DNA of 64,000 bases, taken from the NCBI GenBank assembly GCA_024225635.1, contig JAAEMK010000497.1, positions 248,001 through 312,000 of the forward strand. The letters run 5' to 3'. Within the stretch, counting starts at the first letter, position 1, and every line of letters begins with the position of its first letter. A program made the position numbers and the translations under genes. This DNA comes from Desulfobacteraceae bacterium. GTDB taxonomy: Bacteria; Desulfobacterota; Desulfobacteria; Desulfobacterales; Desulfobacteraceae. Positions 18,523-27,158 of this stretch are shown in pieces. The notes under the pieces were generated by a model. It searched no databases and was not told the origin of the DNA. It saw only the letters and a program-made list of their open reading frames with translations.

Positions 18523-19974
18523 TTAACTGTTCCTGGACAGTTGGCAGACGATCTTGCCCAGGGTTTTCACGGCCCAGCGGGTTTCCCCGGACCAGAATGC
18601 CGCATTGAGCCGGATGCAGTGGTTGAAGCGATCGGTGGTTGAAAATATCTTGCCCGGCGCCACTGTGATGCCTTTCTTCAATGCCAGGCCGTAGAGGGCG
18701 ATGCTGTCGACATTGCCGGGCATCTCCACCCACAGGGCAAACCCGCCCTCGGGCCGGGTGACCCGGGTTTCGGAAGGAAAATAATGGCCCACGGCATCGG
18801 CCATCTGAACGATCCTTTTTCCATAGATTTTTCGGATGGACCGCAGGTGGTGTTCATACCCGCCGCTGACCAGGAACTCGGCAACGGCCAGCTGGGTCGG
18901 GGTGGGGGTGGCGATGTTGATCATGAGCTTCTGGCGTTGGATGCTGTCCATATATTTGCCCGGCGCGATCCAGCCCACCCGGTATCCCGGGGCCAGGGTC
19001 TTTGAGAAGGAGGAGCAGAGGAGCACATCACCGTCCCTGTCCCAGGCCTTGATCACCGATGGCCGGGTGCCGGAAAAGGAGAGATCGCCGTTGATGTCGT
19101 CCTCGATCACGGGAACGGCGTGGCGCTTCAACAAGCCCAGGAGGCGCTTTTTCCGGCCATCATCCATGCAGAAGCCCAGGGGGTTGTTGAAATTGGGTAT
19201 GAGCAGGCAGGCCTGCACCCGGTGCCGGTCAAGGGCGATCTCCAACGCTTCCAGGTTGATGCCCCGGGTGGGGGACATGGGAATCTCCAGCACCTTTAGC
19301 CCCAGGCTCTGGATCATCTGGAGAAAGGTGAAGTAGAGGGGGGCGCCGATCACCAGGGTGTCCCCGGGCTTGCATATGGCCCTGAGGGCCAGGAAGACCG
19401 CTTCGGAAGCGCCGTTGGTGATGATGATATCATCCGGGTGAAGGGTGCATCCGGCTTTCATCATATGCTTGGCGATCTGGGTGCGCAGGCGGATATTGCC
19501 AGGCGGCATGGCATAGGCCGTGCTTTCATCGGGGAAGCGCCGGGCCTCGGATGAGAGCATGCGGGTAAGTTTCGCGGTCGGCACAAGGGAGGGGTCCGGG
19601 ATGGCAGCCCCGAACTGCACGATATCCGGTGACATTACATCCCCCATGATGCGGAGCACAAGGTCGCTTGCGCTTATGACGGCCGGATCAAACGCAGGTG
19701 TGGTGATCTCAGGCTCACTGGGCGGTTCGGGAAGCCGAGGGCAGACGTAGTACCCGGACTGGGGTTTTGCCTGGATCACCCGCCTGTCCTCAAGAAATGC
19801 GTAGGCGGTCTTGACCGTGTTGACGCTCACCTTGAGCTGTCGGCTCAGGTTCCTGATGGAGGGGACCCGCTCCCCCGGGTTGAAGGTGCCTCGCTCCACA
19901 AGGTCGACGATCTTCGACGCCACGGTTTCGTAGAGCGGCATTGGACGGGACGAATTTGTCGGATGCGGTTTCAT
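18523..19974 (-). CDS. MocR family regulator (GntR winged helix fused to PLP aminotransferase domain)
   Basis: 483 residues. Residues about 14-78 are a GntR winged helix (FNPGERVPSIRNLSRQLKVSVNTVKTAYAFLE). The remainder is a fold-type I aminotransferase domain with the NFNNPLGF loop, the D in EDDINGDL, and the PLP lysine in CSSFSKTLAPGYRVGW. MocR proteins use PLP and a ligand to control nearby transport or vitamin B6 genes. Here the EamA exporter follows in the same operon, so it is the probable target. The start lacks a good ribosome site; ATG at 19974 is kept because it gives the normal N-terminus. Confidence 0.9.
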   Translation of the reverse strand: MKPHPTNSSRPMPLYETVASKIVDLVERGTFNPGERVPSIRNLSRQLKVSVNTVKTAYAFLEDRRVIQAKPQSGYYVCPRLPEPPSEPEITTPAFDPAVISASDLVLRIMGDVMSPDIVQFGAAIPDPSLVPTAKLTRMLSSEARRFPDESTAYAMPPGNIRLRTQIAKHMMKAGCTLHPDDIIITNGASEAVFLALRAICKPGDTLVIGAPLYFTFLQMIQSLGLKVLEIPMSPTRGINLEALEIALDRHRVQACLLIPNFNNPLGFCMDDGRKKRLLGLLKRHAVPVIEDDINGDLSFSGTRPSVIKAWDRDGDVLLCSSFSKTLAPGYRVGWIAPGKYMDSIQRQKLMINIATPTPTQLAVAEFLVSGGYEHHLRSIRKIYGKRIVQMADAVGHYFPSETRVTRPEGGFALWVEMPGNVDSIALYGLALKKGITVAPGKIFSTTDRFNHCIRLNAAFWSGETRWAVKTLGKIVCQLSRNS

Positions 19975-20178
19975 GGGATTAATCTACAGGGTTTACTGGA
20001 AATAACAAGACACAGTTCCCCGGTTTGATGAAAGGCACAGTTTTTTGTCTGCCGGTTTTGGAATGGACACAATTGCCATGGAAGGCATCTGTGTCCTTTA
20101 ATGGGTTGCCAGCCCCGGCAAACCTAGTGATCGCGTCTATTCTGATGACGCTTGATTACCTGGACCGGCAGACACGGG

Positions 20179-20721
20179 CTATTCCCGGCCGGATAACCGG
20201 GATTGGAGTACGGCCTGGATGGTAAACAGGCCCATAAAGGGAACCATTTCCGACATTACCCGGTTGCCCTGGAAGCCAAAGGAGACGGCAAATGCCGCCA
20301 GGGAAAAGCAGAGCAGATAGATTGAAAAACGCAGTATCCGTTCTTTCCCGGGACAAGGGCTGTTGATGAACCCCCTGGGCGCAGCAAGGGTTGTGATTAC
20401 CCCGACAAGGCAAACCCATGCCAGCATGCCCGAGGCCTGGAGCCGGTCGTAGAGTTGGTTCAGCCACCATTGGCGGGTGATGAAGGCAAGGGCGCCGCTC
20501 GCAAGGTAGAGATTGATGCCAAGGAAGATCCGGTTGAGGGGCATCCGTTTCAGAAGCATCACCAGGGTTACCAGAAGGGACGGACCGCCTGCCGCGACAA
20601 AGGGGAGCTTCCAGTTTTCGGGAACAGAGGTGTCCATTGACCTTGCCAGGAGCAGAAAAAGGGTCAGGGGCAGGAATTCCACGGATTTCAGGGGAATGCC
20701 GCCAAGGAGCCCGGTTTTCAT
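20179..20721 (-). CDS. Hypothetical membrane protein
   Basis: 180 residues with five to six hydrophobic segments, for example FLPLTLFLLLARS, PSLLVTLVMLL, LAWVCLVGVITTLA and IYLLCFSLAAFAVSFGF. I recognise no family. Its ATG overlaps the stop of the upstream GNAT gene by 4 bp, so the two are translated together. A link to the acetyltransferase is implied only by that coupling. Confidence 0.65.
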   Translation of the reverse strand: MKTGLLGGIPLKSVEFLPLTLFLLLARSMDTSVPENWKLPFVAAGGPSLLVTLVMLLKRMPLNRIFLGINLYLASGALAFITRQWWLNQLYDRLQASGMLAWVCLVGVITTLAAPRGFINSPCPGKERILRFSIYLLCFSLAAFAVSFGFQGNRVMSEMVPFMGLFTIQAVLQSRLSGRE

Positions 20722-21200
20722 CGGGCGGGTCCGAACTCCGGTTCATATTCCACGGTGAACTGGGTTGTCGTGGTGTTGCGAAGGGCTGAAAAGTGTTTGT
20801 TGTTCTTGGTGAACGGGCAGACGGGCATGGTGCATGGTTCAAACCCGAACCGCTGGTAAAACCCGGGTGCGCCCAAGACAAAGAGGGTGCTCGATTTGAT
20901 GGGTTTCTGGCGCAGGGCAAACCGCATCAGCTCGGAGCCAAAGCCCTGGCGCTGAAACTGGGGGGCCACGGCCAGGGGAGCCAGGTGAAGCCCGCAGGCC
21001 TCGTCGCCGTTGTAGGCGTTTGAGAATGCGATATAGGCGACGACCTTGTTGATATGGATGCAGACCCATTCATGGATGGGGGTCTCGTTGTTATGGAATT
21101 GTTCCACCAGCCCCGCCTCGTAACGGCTGTTGGGAAAGGCGGAACGCAGCAGGGCCGATACCTTGGCGTAGTTTTCTTGGGTTGGTTTTCGTATTTTCAT
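20718..21200 (-). CDS. GNAT family N-acetyltransferase
   Basis: 160 residues of GNAT fold. The acetyl-CoA loop is LAVAPQFQRQGFGSELMRFAL, followed by LFVLGAPGFYQRFGFEPC, as in YhbS-type acetyltransferases. Substrate unknown. GGAGGA sits five bases before the ATG. A sigma70 promoter (21254-21282) and a perfect 15-bp palindrome between promoter and ribosome site point to a local repressor. Confidence 0.87.
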   Translation of the reverse strand: MKIRKPTQENYAKVSALLRSAFPNSRYEAGLVEQFHNNETPIHEWVCIHINKVVAYIAFSNAYNGDEACGLHLAPLAVAPQFQRQGFGSELMRFALRQKPIKSSTLFVLGAPGFYQRFGFEPCTMPVCPFTKNNKHFSALRNTTTTQFTVEYEPEFGPAR

Positions 21201-21220
21201 TATTTCCTCCAGGGGTTATA

Positions 21221-21235
21221 TTACACCGGGTGTAA
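21221..21235. promoter_or_regulatory. Operator-like palindrome in the GNAT leader
   Basis: TTACACCGGGTGTAA is a perfect 7+1+7 palindrome, about 12-26 bp past the predicted transcription start and 21 bp before the ATG. A repressor bound here would block elongation. The cognate protein is not obvious in the window. Confidence 0.5.
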
Positions 21236-21253
21236 ATATTCGCAGTTGACCAG

Positions 21254-21282
21254 AGCATAATCCATGGAGAGGGACAAGTCAA
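21254..21282 (-). promoter_or_regulatory. Sigma70 promoter of the GNAT-membrane protein pair
   Basis: On the - strand, TTGACT (21282-21277) and TATGCT (21259-21254) are separated by 17 bp. The start of transcription should be near 21247. Confidence 0.7.
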
Positions 21283-21392
21283 AACGTTTTGAGATCCGTC
21301 AAACCTTCATCCCGGCGTGTGTGGAGCCAATGACGCCCGCTTATGAACGGAACCATGGAATATCCCCGGCAGGGAAATCTATCTGATTTCAT

Positions 21393-21421
21393 TTGAATAT
21401 TTATTTTTCCTGGGATATAGT
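21393..21421 (+). promoter_or_regulatory. Sigma70 promoter of the GAF gene
   Basis: TTGAAT (21393-21398) and TATAGT (21416-21421) with a 17-bp spacer. Transcription from about 21428 would give a leader of about 190 bases before the GAF gene at 21619. Confidence 0.65.
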
Positions 21422-21618
21422 TAGTCAAGATATTCTCTGAATTCCTTTTCATCCTCTATGCAGCCAGAGCGTCGCGGACATCCTTCCAGCGGGAGGCGTG
21501 TCACCAGCCCGGCCCGGTAGCCTTGTCCTATTACCCGTCAGCAAAATGGTTGTTTTTTCATTATTTTGGTCCTTTGGGACCGGCATGTTCACAATGATCG
21601 ATATCAAAAGGAGGTATC
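21422..21618 (+). other. Long 5' leader of the GAF gene
   Basis: About 190 bases between the predicted start of transcription and the GAF gene. The part from 21460 to 21535 is GC-rich and could fold. I compared it by eye with c-di-GMP, SAM, cobalamin and molybdenum cofactor riboswitch cores and saw no clear match. No coding frame with a ribosome site is present. Confidence 0.35.
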
Positions 21619-22236
21619 ATGGAAGATCATTCAATGTACTATGACACTCTGGTCAAGGTAACCGATGCCATTTCCCACTGCAGGGATCCCGAAGAGGTGG
21701 CGCTGTTAACGGCGGAAAGCATCAAGACCGCCTTCAAGGCAAAGGGGTGCTCGGTCTTTCTCGTGGACAGGGATACCCGGGAGCTGAAGCTTGCCGCCTC
21801 CTTTGGGCTGAGCCAGGAGTACCTCAACAAGGGCCCCATCCACTTCATGCAGTCCATTAAGGAAGCAAAGGATGCCGTGCCCATCGCCATCTATGATGTC
21901 CAGGACGATCCCAGGATCGAATACCCCGGGGAAGCCGCCAAGGAGGGGGTCGCCTCCCTGCTGGGCGTTCCCATCATCGCCCACGGCAAGATCATCGGCG
22001 CCGTCCGGCTCTACACGGCAGAGCCTTGGGAATTCTCCGTCAACGACATCACCCTTGTCCAGTCCCTGGCCCAGGTGTGCGGCATGGCAATGGACATGTG
22101 CCGGATGTACAAGGGGTACAAGACCAGCATTGAGATCCTGAAAAACATGAGGGGACAGGATGCGATAAAGGGCAGCAAATGGACCCCGTTCGAAGGCGTA
22201 CCCAAGAGCGTGAATCCCTCCATCTGCGACTACTAG
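21619..22236 (+). CDS. GAF domain protein
   Basis: 205 residues. A single GAF domain spans about residues 20-160 (KGCSVFLVDRDTRELKLAASFGL, then GVASLLGVPIIAHGKIIGAVRLYT and FSVNDITLVQSLAQVCGMAMD). GAF domains bind small ligands or cofactors and sense signals; there is no output domain, so it would act through a partner. A short Lys/Pro-rich tail follows. AAAAGGAGG precedes the ATG. It is monocistronic with a long leader and a strong 3' hairpin. Confidence 0.88.
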   Translation: MEDHSMYYDTLVKVTDAISHCRDPEEVALLTAESIKTAFKAKGCSVFLVDRDTRELKLAASFGLSQEYLNKGPIHFMQSIKEAKDAVPIAIYDVQDDPRIEYPGEAAKEGVASLLGVPIIAHGKIIGAVRLYTAEPWEFSVNDITLVQSLAQVCGMAMDMCRMYKGYKTSIEILKNMRGQDAIKGSKWTPFEGVPKSVNPSICDY

Positions 22237-22257
22237 AAACTATCCGTACTAAAGCAT

Positions 22258-22293
22258 TGGGGCCGGCCTGGAATTCAGGCATGGCCGGCCCCA
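22258..22293. terminator. GC-rich hairpin after the GAF gene
   Basis: TGGGGCCGGCC at 22258-22268 pairs perfectly with 22283-22293 around a 14-base loop. There is no U-run, as with the sdhB hairpin. Confidence 0.55.
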
Positions 22294-22407
22294 GTCCATG
22301 GTGAATACCCCCCCCATTTCCTAAAAAGCCTCCACCGTCCATTCCAATCCATATTATCAGAAATGAGTTGACAAAGCGTTTTTGCTGCTGCATTTTCTAT
22401 TGCAGGG

Positions 22408-22422
22408 TACCCTACCGGGGTA
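22408..22422. promoter_or_regulatory. Candidate CsoR operator
   Basis: TACCCTACCGGGGTA, 29 bp before csoR, resembles the G/C-tract pseudo-palindromes bound by copper-sensing CsoR proteins. TTGACA at 22368-22373 is a likely -35 box; the -10 box is unclear. Confidence 0.6.
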
Positions 22423-22450
22423 TGGTACAAAACACAGAAAAGGAGCAGAG

Positions 22451-22723
22451 ATGATAAACGAAGAGGTCAAGAAAGACTCATTGGTCCGGCTGAAAAAGAT
22501 AGAGGGACAGATCCGGGGCATTGCCAGGATGGTGGAAAATGAAAAATACTGCATCGACATCATCAACCAGATCACGGCGGCGGAAAAAGCCCTGAACGTG
22601 GTTTCAAAAAATGTGATGAAACGCCATGTGGAGAGCTGTGTCAAGGAGGCGATTCTAAAGGGGGAGGGGCAGGCCAAGATCAATGAGCTGATCGAGACCG
22701 TCTATAAATATTCCAAAAAATAG
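22451..22723 (+). CDS. csoR: Copper-sensing repressor CsoR
   Basis: A 90-residue all-helical repressor of the CsoR/RcnR family. The Cu(I) ligand set C-H-C is present: Cys34 (KYCIDIINQ), His59 and Cys63 (KRHVESC). This favours copper rather than nickel or formaldehyde sensing. Apo-protein would bind the site at 22408-22422 and release it with Cu(I). The start is set by AAAGGAGC; an upstream in-frame extension to 22382 would run through the operator and is not real. copA starts 10 bp after its stop. Confidence 0.9.
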   Translation: MINEEVKKDSLVRLKKIEGQIRGIARMVENEKYCIDIINQITAAEKALNVVSKNVMKRHVESCVKEAILKGEGQAKINELIETVYKYSKK

Positions 22724-22733
22724 GATGGACGTC

Positions 22734-25265
22734 ATGGTTAAAGTTGAGAAGATACATGTATCCGGCATGAGTTGCCAACATTGTGTGAAAGGGGTTACCA
22801 AGGCCCTGGAAGAGGTGGAGGGGGTTCGCAGCGCCCTTGTCTCACTTGAAAAATCCAATGCGGAAGTGACCTTTGAGGATGAACGGGTTGATCTTGCCAC
22901 CTTGAAAAACGTAATCCAGGCAAAGGGATTCGGGACAAACGATTCTTCCATGGCGGGCCTGGTCATTGGGTCCCAGGCCCCACCCGCCCCGGTGCGGATC
23001 GGCGCCATGGTAGAGGCGCCGTCCATCGGGGCCCGGGGGGCCGGGAATGACACGCTGGATGAGCTGTCCTTCAGAATAGAGGGGATGTCCTGCGCCAACT
23101 GCTCCGGGACCATTGAAAGGGCCCTTAAGGCAACCCCCGGCATCCAAAAGGTGTCTGTCAATTTTTCCATGGAAAAAGGCTTTGTGGCCTATGATCACAG
23201 CCTTATTGATGAACAGGGCGTGCTTGGGGCCGTGAACGGGGCCGGTTACAGGGCCGTGGGTGAAGGGGAGGAGAAAACCGACGATTCACAACTTGCCGCA
23301 AAGGAGAGATTCCGGTTTCTTTTCGCCGTCTCCCTGACCATTCCCCTGACCATCCTCATGTACACCATGCCCTTTGGCCATGTCACCACCAACTACCTCA
23401 TGTGCATCCTCGCCACCCTGGTACAGTTCGTGTCCGGCCGCACTTTTTACGAAGGGGCGTATCATTCATTGAAAAACCGTTCCACCAACATGGATGTCCT
23501 CATCTCCCTCGGCATCTCGGCGGCCTATTTTTACAGTCTTTTTTCCCTGTTCTTCCTTGATCCGGCCGCCCACACCTTTTTTGACAGCTCGGCCATGCTC
23601 ATCACCTTTATCATGGTGGGAAAAATGATAGAGGCAAGGGCAAAGGGAAAAACAGGCATGGCCCTTGAGAAACTCATGTCCCTCCAGGCGGACAGGGCAA
23701 GGGTGATCGACAACGGCCGGGAACGCATGGTCAAGGCGTCCATGGTCAAGGTCGGGGACCTGCTGTCCGTGCGCCCTGGTGAGACCATTCCCGTGGACGG
23801 CGAGATTGTTGAAGGCGCCACCTCCATTGACGAATCCATGATCACGGGGGAGCCCCTCCCCGCGGACAAGGGCCATGGTGACCCTGTGACCGGCGCCACC
23901 ATCAACAGATCCGGCGTGATAACCATCAAGGCCGTCAGGGTGGGCAAGGCCACCATGCTATCCAAGATCGTCAGGATGGTGGAGGATGCCCAGGCGGACA
24001 AGGCGCCCATCCAGAGGCTTGCCGATGTTGTCTCCAACTATTTTGTGCCGGTGGTGGTATCCGTGGCGCTGCTGACATTCTTTCTATGGTATTTTGTGAT
24101 CGCGTATCCGGCTCCTCCGGGCCTAACCCGTTTTCTTTTCTCCTTTCAGCTCATGATCGCCGTGCTGGTGGTGGCCTGCCCCTGCGCCCTGGGCCTTGCC
24201 ACGCCCACCGCCATCATGGTGGGCAGCGGTGTGGGCCTGGACAGGGGCATTCTCTTTAAACGGGCCTCGGTGCTTGAAACCATTTCCCACCTGGATATTG
24301 TCCTGTTTGACAAAACCGGCACCATCACCCAGGGAAAACCCCGGGTCTCCGCCATCCACCCCATGGGGAACCGGTCGGAAGCAGAGGTGCTTGAAATCGC
24401 GGCAAGTGTCGAGGCAAACTCTGTTCATCCCCTTGCCCGGGCCGTGGTCCAAAAGGCGGCGGATGAAGGAATTGTGCCGACAAAGATCATGAACGCCACG
24501 GAGATTCCGGGCCATGGCTCCAAAGGGGAGCTCGACGGCAAAAAGGTGATGGTCGGCAACCTTAAGCTGACCCCCCGGAATGGGGATGCCGTGCTTTCAC
24601 AAGAGGCTCTCCAGGCGGGCCGGGCCCTGTCGGATGCCGGCCAGTCCACCGTATATGTCTGGTGCGGCAATGAGATGATCGGCATCATCGGCCTTGCCGA
24701 CCAGGTCAAGGCCGATTCAAAGGAAGCGATCGCAAGGTTGCACAAGCTTGGCATCCGGACCGCCCTTATTTCCGGGGACAACCAAAAGGCCGCAAGGGCC
24801 GTGGCCCGGCAGGTGGGCATCGATGATGTGGAGGCCGAGGTACTGCCCGGGGATAAAAGCGATATTGTAAAGAAATGGCAGGCAAAGGGGCTCAAGGTCG
24901 GCATGGCAGGGGACGGCATCAACGATGCTCCCGCCCTTGCCCAGGCCGATATCGGCATCGCCGTGGGGTCGGGCACCGACATCGCAAAGGAGACAGGGGA
25001 CGTGGTGCTGGTCAACAACACCCTGCTGGACGTTGAACGGGCCATCCGGCTTGGCAGAAAGACCTTGGGAACCATCAAGGCAAATTTCTTTTGGGCCTTT
25101 TTCTACAACCTCCTCATGATCCCCATTGCCGCTGGGTTGCTTTACCCCGTCCTGGGCCTGGTCCTGAAACCGGAATGGGCCTGCATCGCCATGTGGTTCT
25201 CTTCACTCACGGTTGTGGGCAACTCCCTGCTGCTGAGAAGGGTCAACCTGAAAAATAACGGGTGA
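22734..25265 (+). CDS. copA: Copper-exporting P1B-type ATPase
   Basis: 843 residues. Two N-terminal heavy-metal domains (GMSCQHC at Cys14/17; GMSCANC at Cys120/123) are followed by eight membrane helices. The CPC motif (about 482-484) is in helix 6 and the phosphorylated Asp is in DKTGT (about 526). GDGINDAPA and the helix 7/8 signatures FFYN and [12 protein letters not shown] mark the Cu(I)-specific subgroup. It pumps Cu(I) out of the cytoplasm with ATP. It lies in an operon with csoR, so copper induces it. ATG at 22725 is also possible, but AGGA stands at normal distance only from 22734. Confidence 0.95.
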   Translation: MVKVEKIHVSGMSCQHCVKGVTKALEEVEGVRSALVSLEKSNAEVTFEDERVDLATLKNVIQAKGFGTNDSSMAGLVIGSQAPPAPVRIGAMVEAPSIGARGAGNDTLDELSFRIEGMSCANCSGTIERALKATPGIQKVSVNFSMEKGFVAYDHSLIDEQGVLGAVNGAGYRAVGEGEEKTDDSQLAAKERFRFLFAVSLTIPLTILMYTMPFGHVTTNYLMCILATLVQFVSGRTFYEGAYHSLKNRSTNMDVLISLGISAAYFYSLFSLFFLDPAAHTFFDSSAMLITFIMVGKMIEARAKGKTGMALEKLMSLQADRARVIDNGRERMVKASMVKVGDLLSVRPGETIPVDGEIVEGATSIDESMITGEPLPADKGHGDPVTGATINRSGVITIKAVRVGKATMLSKIVRMVEDAQADKAPIQRLADVVSNYFVPVVVSVALLTFFLWYFVIAYPAPPGLTRFLFSFQLMIAVLVVACPCALGLATPTAIMVGSGVGLDRGILFKRASVLETISHLDIVLFDKTGTITQGKPRVSAIHPMGNRSEAEVLEIAASVEANSVHPLARAVVQKAADEGIVPTKIMNATEIPGHGSKGELDGKKVMVGNLKLTPRNGDAVLSQEALQAGRALSDAGQSTVYVWCGNEMIGIIGLADQVKADSKEAIARLHKLGIRTALISGDNQKAARAVARQVGIDDVEAEVLPGDKSDIVKKWQAKGLKVGMAGDGINDAPALAQADIGIAVGSGTDIAKETGDVVLVNNTLLDVERAIRLGRKTLGTIKANFFWAFFYNLLMIPIAAGLLYPVLGLVLKPEWACIAMWFSSLTVVGNSLLLRRVNLKNNG

Positions 25266-25303
25266 GCATAAAAGCAAAGCCCCGTTGATTGAAAAGGCAT
25301 TCA

Positions 25304-25358
25304 GCCACCAAAGCGCAAAGAAAGAGTCGATCTTGTATCTCTTAAGTGCTTTGGTGGC
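25304..25358. repeat. Inverted repeat between copA and the ATPase gene
   Basis: GCCACCAAAGC (25304-25314) and its exact complement GCTTTGGTGGC (25348-25358) flank a 33-base spacer. It lies in the 253-bp gap between convergent genes. It may be a small non-autonomous repeat or a long-loop terminator. The rest of the gap shows nothing I can name. Confidence 0.5.
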
Positions 25359-25518
25359 GAGTACTTTTATTCGTTGTTATTGGAAATAGAAGGGTCCCCT
25401 TTTCCCTCAAAAATAAGTTTCCGGCAATGCTCTTTTCTTTCTGGGGGAGTTTTGGGGGATGCTTTTTAAAGATATTCTTGCGGCCAGGTTGCACGTTTTG
25501 AGTAAACAAGATCTACGC

Positions 25519-26784
25519 TCATTTGATCAACCCATCCAGCAGCGGATTGACCTCTCTGGTACTATTGTGGTGGAGAACGGCAAGGGAAGAAAGAAGATCA
25601 AGAACCGGTGCGTCGGCAGTATAATAGTTCTCTTGTTTCAGGATTTCCAGATGTTCAGACTTCAGGATCTTTTTCATCTCTTCACCAAGGCTGCAAGTAC
25701 CTTTTGTTGCGATATCTGCTGTGATTTTTTCTCCCAGCGCTATGGTCATGGCCCTGTTTACTATACGAATCAATTGCCGGATACAGCCTCCTGATTTTTC
25801 CACACAGAGTTCCAGGGCGTCATCGTCGATAAATTTTTCCGGATCAATTCGTTTGGAAATGATTTTTTTCAGGATAGGTTTGCTCTCATTCGTGAGCTTG
25901 ACCATGGGGAGAGTGTGTACCTGGAAGAAATCAGCCGCCGGATTGTCCTTAATATTGAAATATGAGTTGATCGGTACTGAAAAAAGCATGTTGGCATTGA
26001 TCCCACGGATGAAGTAGGAGTTTGTAACAAACAGGGCCTCGTAAATCCTGTAAGGTATTTTTTCCGTTCCGTCAAAAATAAAAAGAATGTCTTTTGCTTT
26101 ACCCTCTTTTTGTAATGTTTCCCGAAGGTCGGAAAGAATGCTGTTAAATTGATCGATCAGGTTTGACGGGTTTTTCCTGATGGTTCTGCGTATGGTCTCC
26201 GAGGTTGTCGAGGAGGCCGAAAAGATGGATTTCAGCGCGCTTTTGAACTTAAGAAATCCCAGGAAGGAATTTCCAGCGGAGATCTCCCCTTCCAGGTTCA
26301 ACTTGAAGTCTTTTTTCAGCTCCGATTTGATCTCTTTATCGGAAAGCCAGTCATTGAGGATCTTGGCCAGATAATCCGACTCGAATGAGATCCCTTCATC
26401 ATCAATTCTCTCCATCAGTTTTGCGATCAGGATGACAAACAGGTCTTCAGGCTGGAATCCGCCCACCTCCATCTCCTGTTCAATATCAATATGGACGGAC
26501 AGGTAACAGGCGTTATTGTTGATGCCATTGTGGAATCTTTTCAGCTCGATGCTTTTCCCTGAACCCCGATGCCCCGAAAAAATGATCTTGTGGTACGTTT
26601 TTGTGATCCTTTGCAGTTGATCATCATCTATGTTGAGGGTGAATTTGATCTGGTCAAGATAACTCTTGTCCCTGACGGAATCCAGGTTCACGTAGACTTT
26701 TTCATCGGTGGGTTCTATGGTAAAGTCCAGTTCCGTTACTTCACGGGCCTGAAATTTATCGGTAACAGGAAATTCATAGCTCAT
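25519..26784 (-). CDS. P-loop ATPase (STAND/KAP-like), unrecognised role
   Basis: 421 residues, soluble. Walker A is GHRGSGKS at residues 71-78 and Walker B is ILFIFDGTEK (about 234-243). A C-terminal helical/winged-helix region follows (SGGCIRQLIRIVNRAM resembles the sensor/lid of AAA-like switches). Signal-transduction or KAP-like NTPases of this size often sit in mobile or defence loci, but nothing here proves that. The gene is visibly richer in A and T than its neighbours, which suggests acquisition by transfer. It is downstream of, and codirectional with, the Hsp70 operon, separated by 113 bp with a hairpin. GAGGAA precedes the ATG. Confidence 0.65.
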   Translation of the reverse strand: MSYEFPVTDKFQAREVTELDFTIEPTDEKVYVNLDSVRDKSYLDQIKFTLNIDDDQLQRITKTYHKIIFSGHRGSGKSIELKRFHNGINNNACYLSVHIDIEQEMEVGGFQPEDLFVILIAKLMERIDDEGISFESDYLAKILNDWLSDKEIKSELKKDFKLNLEGEISAGNSFLGFLKFKSALKSIFSASSTTSETIRRTIRKNPSNLIDQFNSILSDLRETLQKEGKAKDILFIFDGTEKIPYRIYEALFVTNSYFIRGINANMLFSVPINSYFNIKDNPAADFFQVHTLPMVKLTNESKPILKKIISKRIDPEKFIDDDALELCVEKSGGCIRQLIRIVNRAMTIALGEKITADIATKGTCSLGEEMKKILKSEHLEILKQENYYTADAPVLDLLSSLAVLHHNSTREVNPLLDGLIK

Positions 26785-26806
26785 TTTTTTAAATTCCTCA
26801 TGAAGC

Positions 26807-26841
26807 GAGATCCTTCCATTCTATTGGGTTGAAAGGATCTC
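26807..26841. terminator. Hairpin between the Hsp70 operon and the ATPase gene
   Basis: GAGATCCTT (26807-26815) pairs exactly with AAGGATCTC (26833-26841) over a 17-base loop. It lies just ahead of the ribosome site of the ATPase gene. It could end the Hsp70 transcript in part or control ATPase expression. There is no U-run. Confidence 0.4.
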
Positions 26842-26897
26842 ACCTATGGTGGTGCGGCCTTCATTCTTTGGTATTGGAAAGAGAAATGTTCTCTTTT

Positions 26898-27146
26898 TTA
26901 CTTGCCCAGGGCTTTGGCGTAGAAAATGAGCCGCTCCCCAAGTTTTGAGTGCTTCAGGGAGCAGGAGCGCTTCCCATGGAGAAGGGCTGACTCGTAGTCC
27001 TTTTGTTTTATTGCTGCCACGGCTATTTCCAGTTCTTCCCGGGCATCCCCTTCAATGGTTTCAAACCTGGTAAGATCGCTTTGACAGCGGTGGCAGGTTT
27101 CCTGGCCGGCATAGGCGGCCTTGCAGATCGGACAGACATCCATCAT
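26898..27146 (-). CDS. Small zinc-ribbon protein of the Hsp70 operon
   Basis: 82 residues. The N-terminal CPICKAAYAGQETCHRCQ has two C-x2-C pairs that would bind one Zn. The rest is a helical hairpin that looks like a single TPR-like unit (AVAAIKQKDYESALLHGKRSCSL). No signal peptide. It is the last gene of the chaperone operon, 12 bp after Hsp70. It could bind client or chaperone, similar in idea to the zinc part of DnaJ, but that is inference. Confidence 0.7.
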   Translation of the reverse strand: MMDVCPICKAAYAGQETCHRCQSDLTRFETIEGDAREELEIAVAAIKQKDYESALLHGKRSCSLKHSKLGERLIFYAKALGK

Positions 27147-27158
27147 TACATTCCCCTA

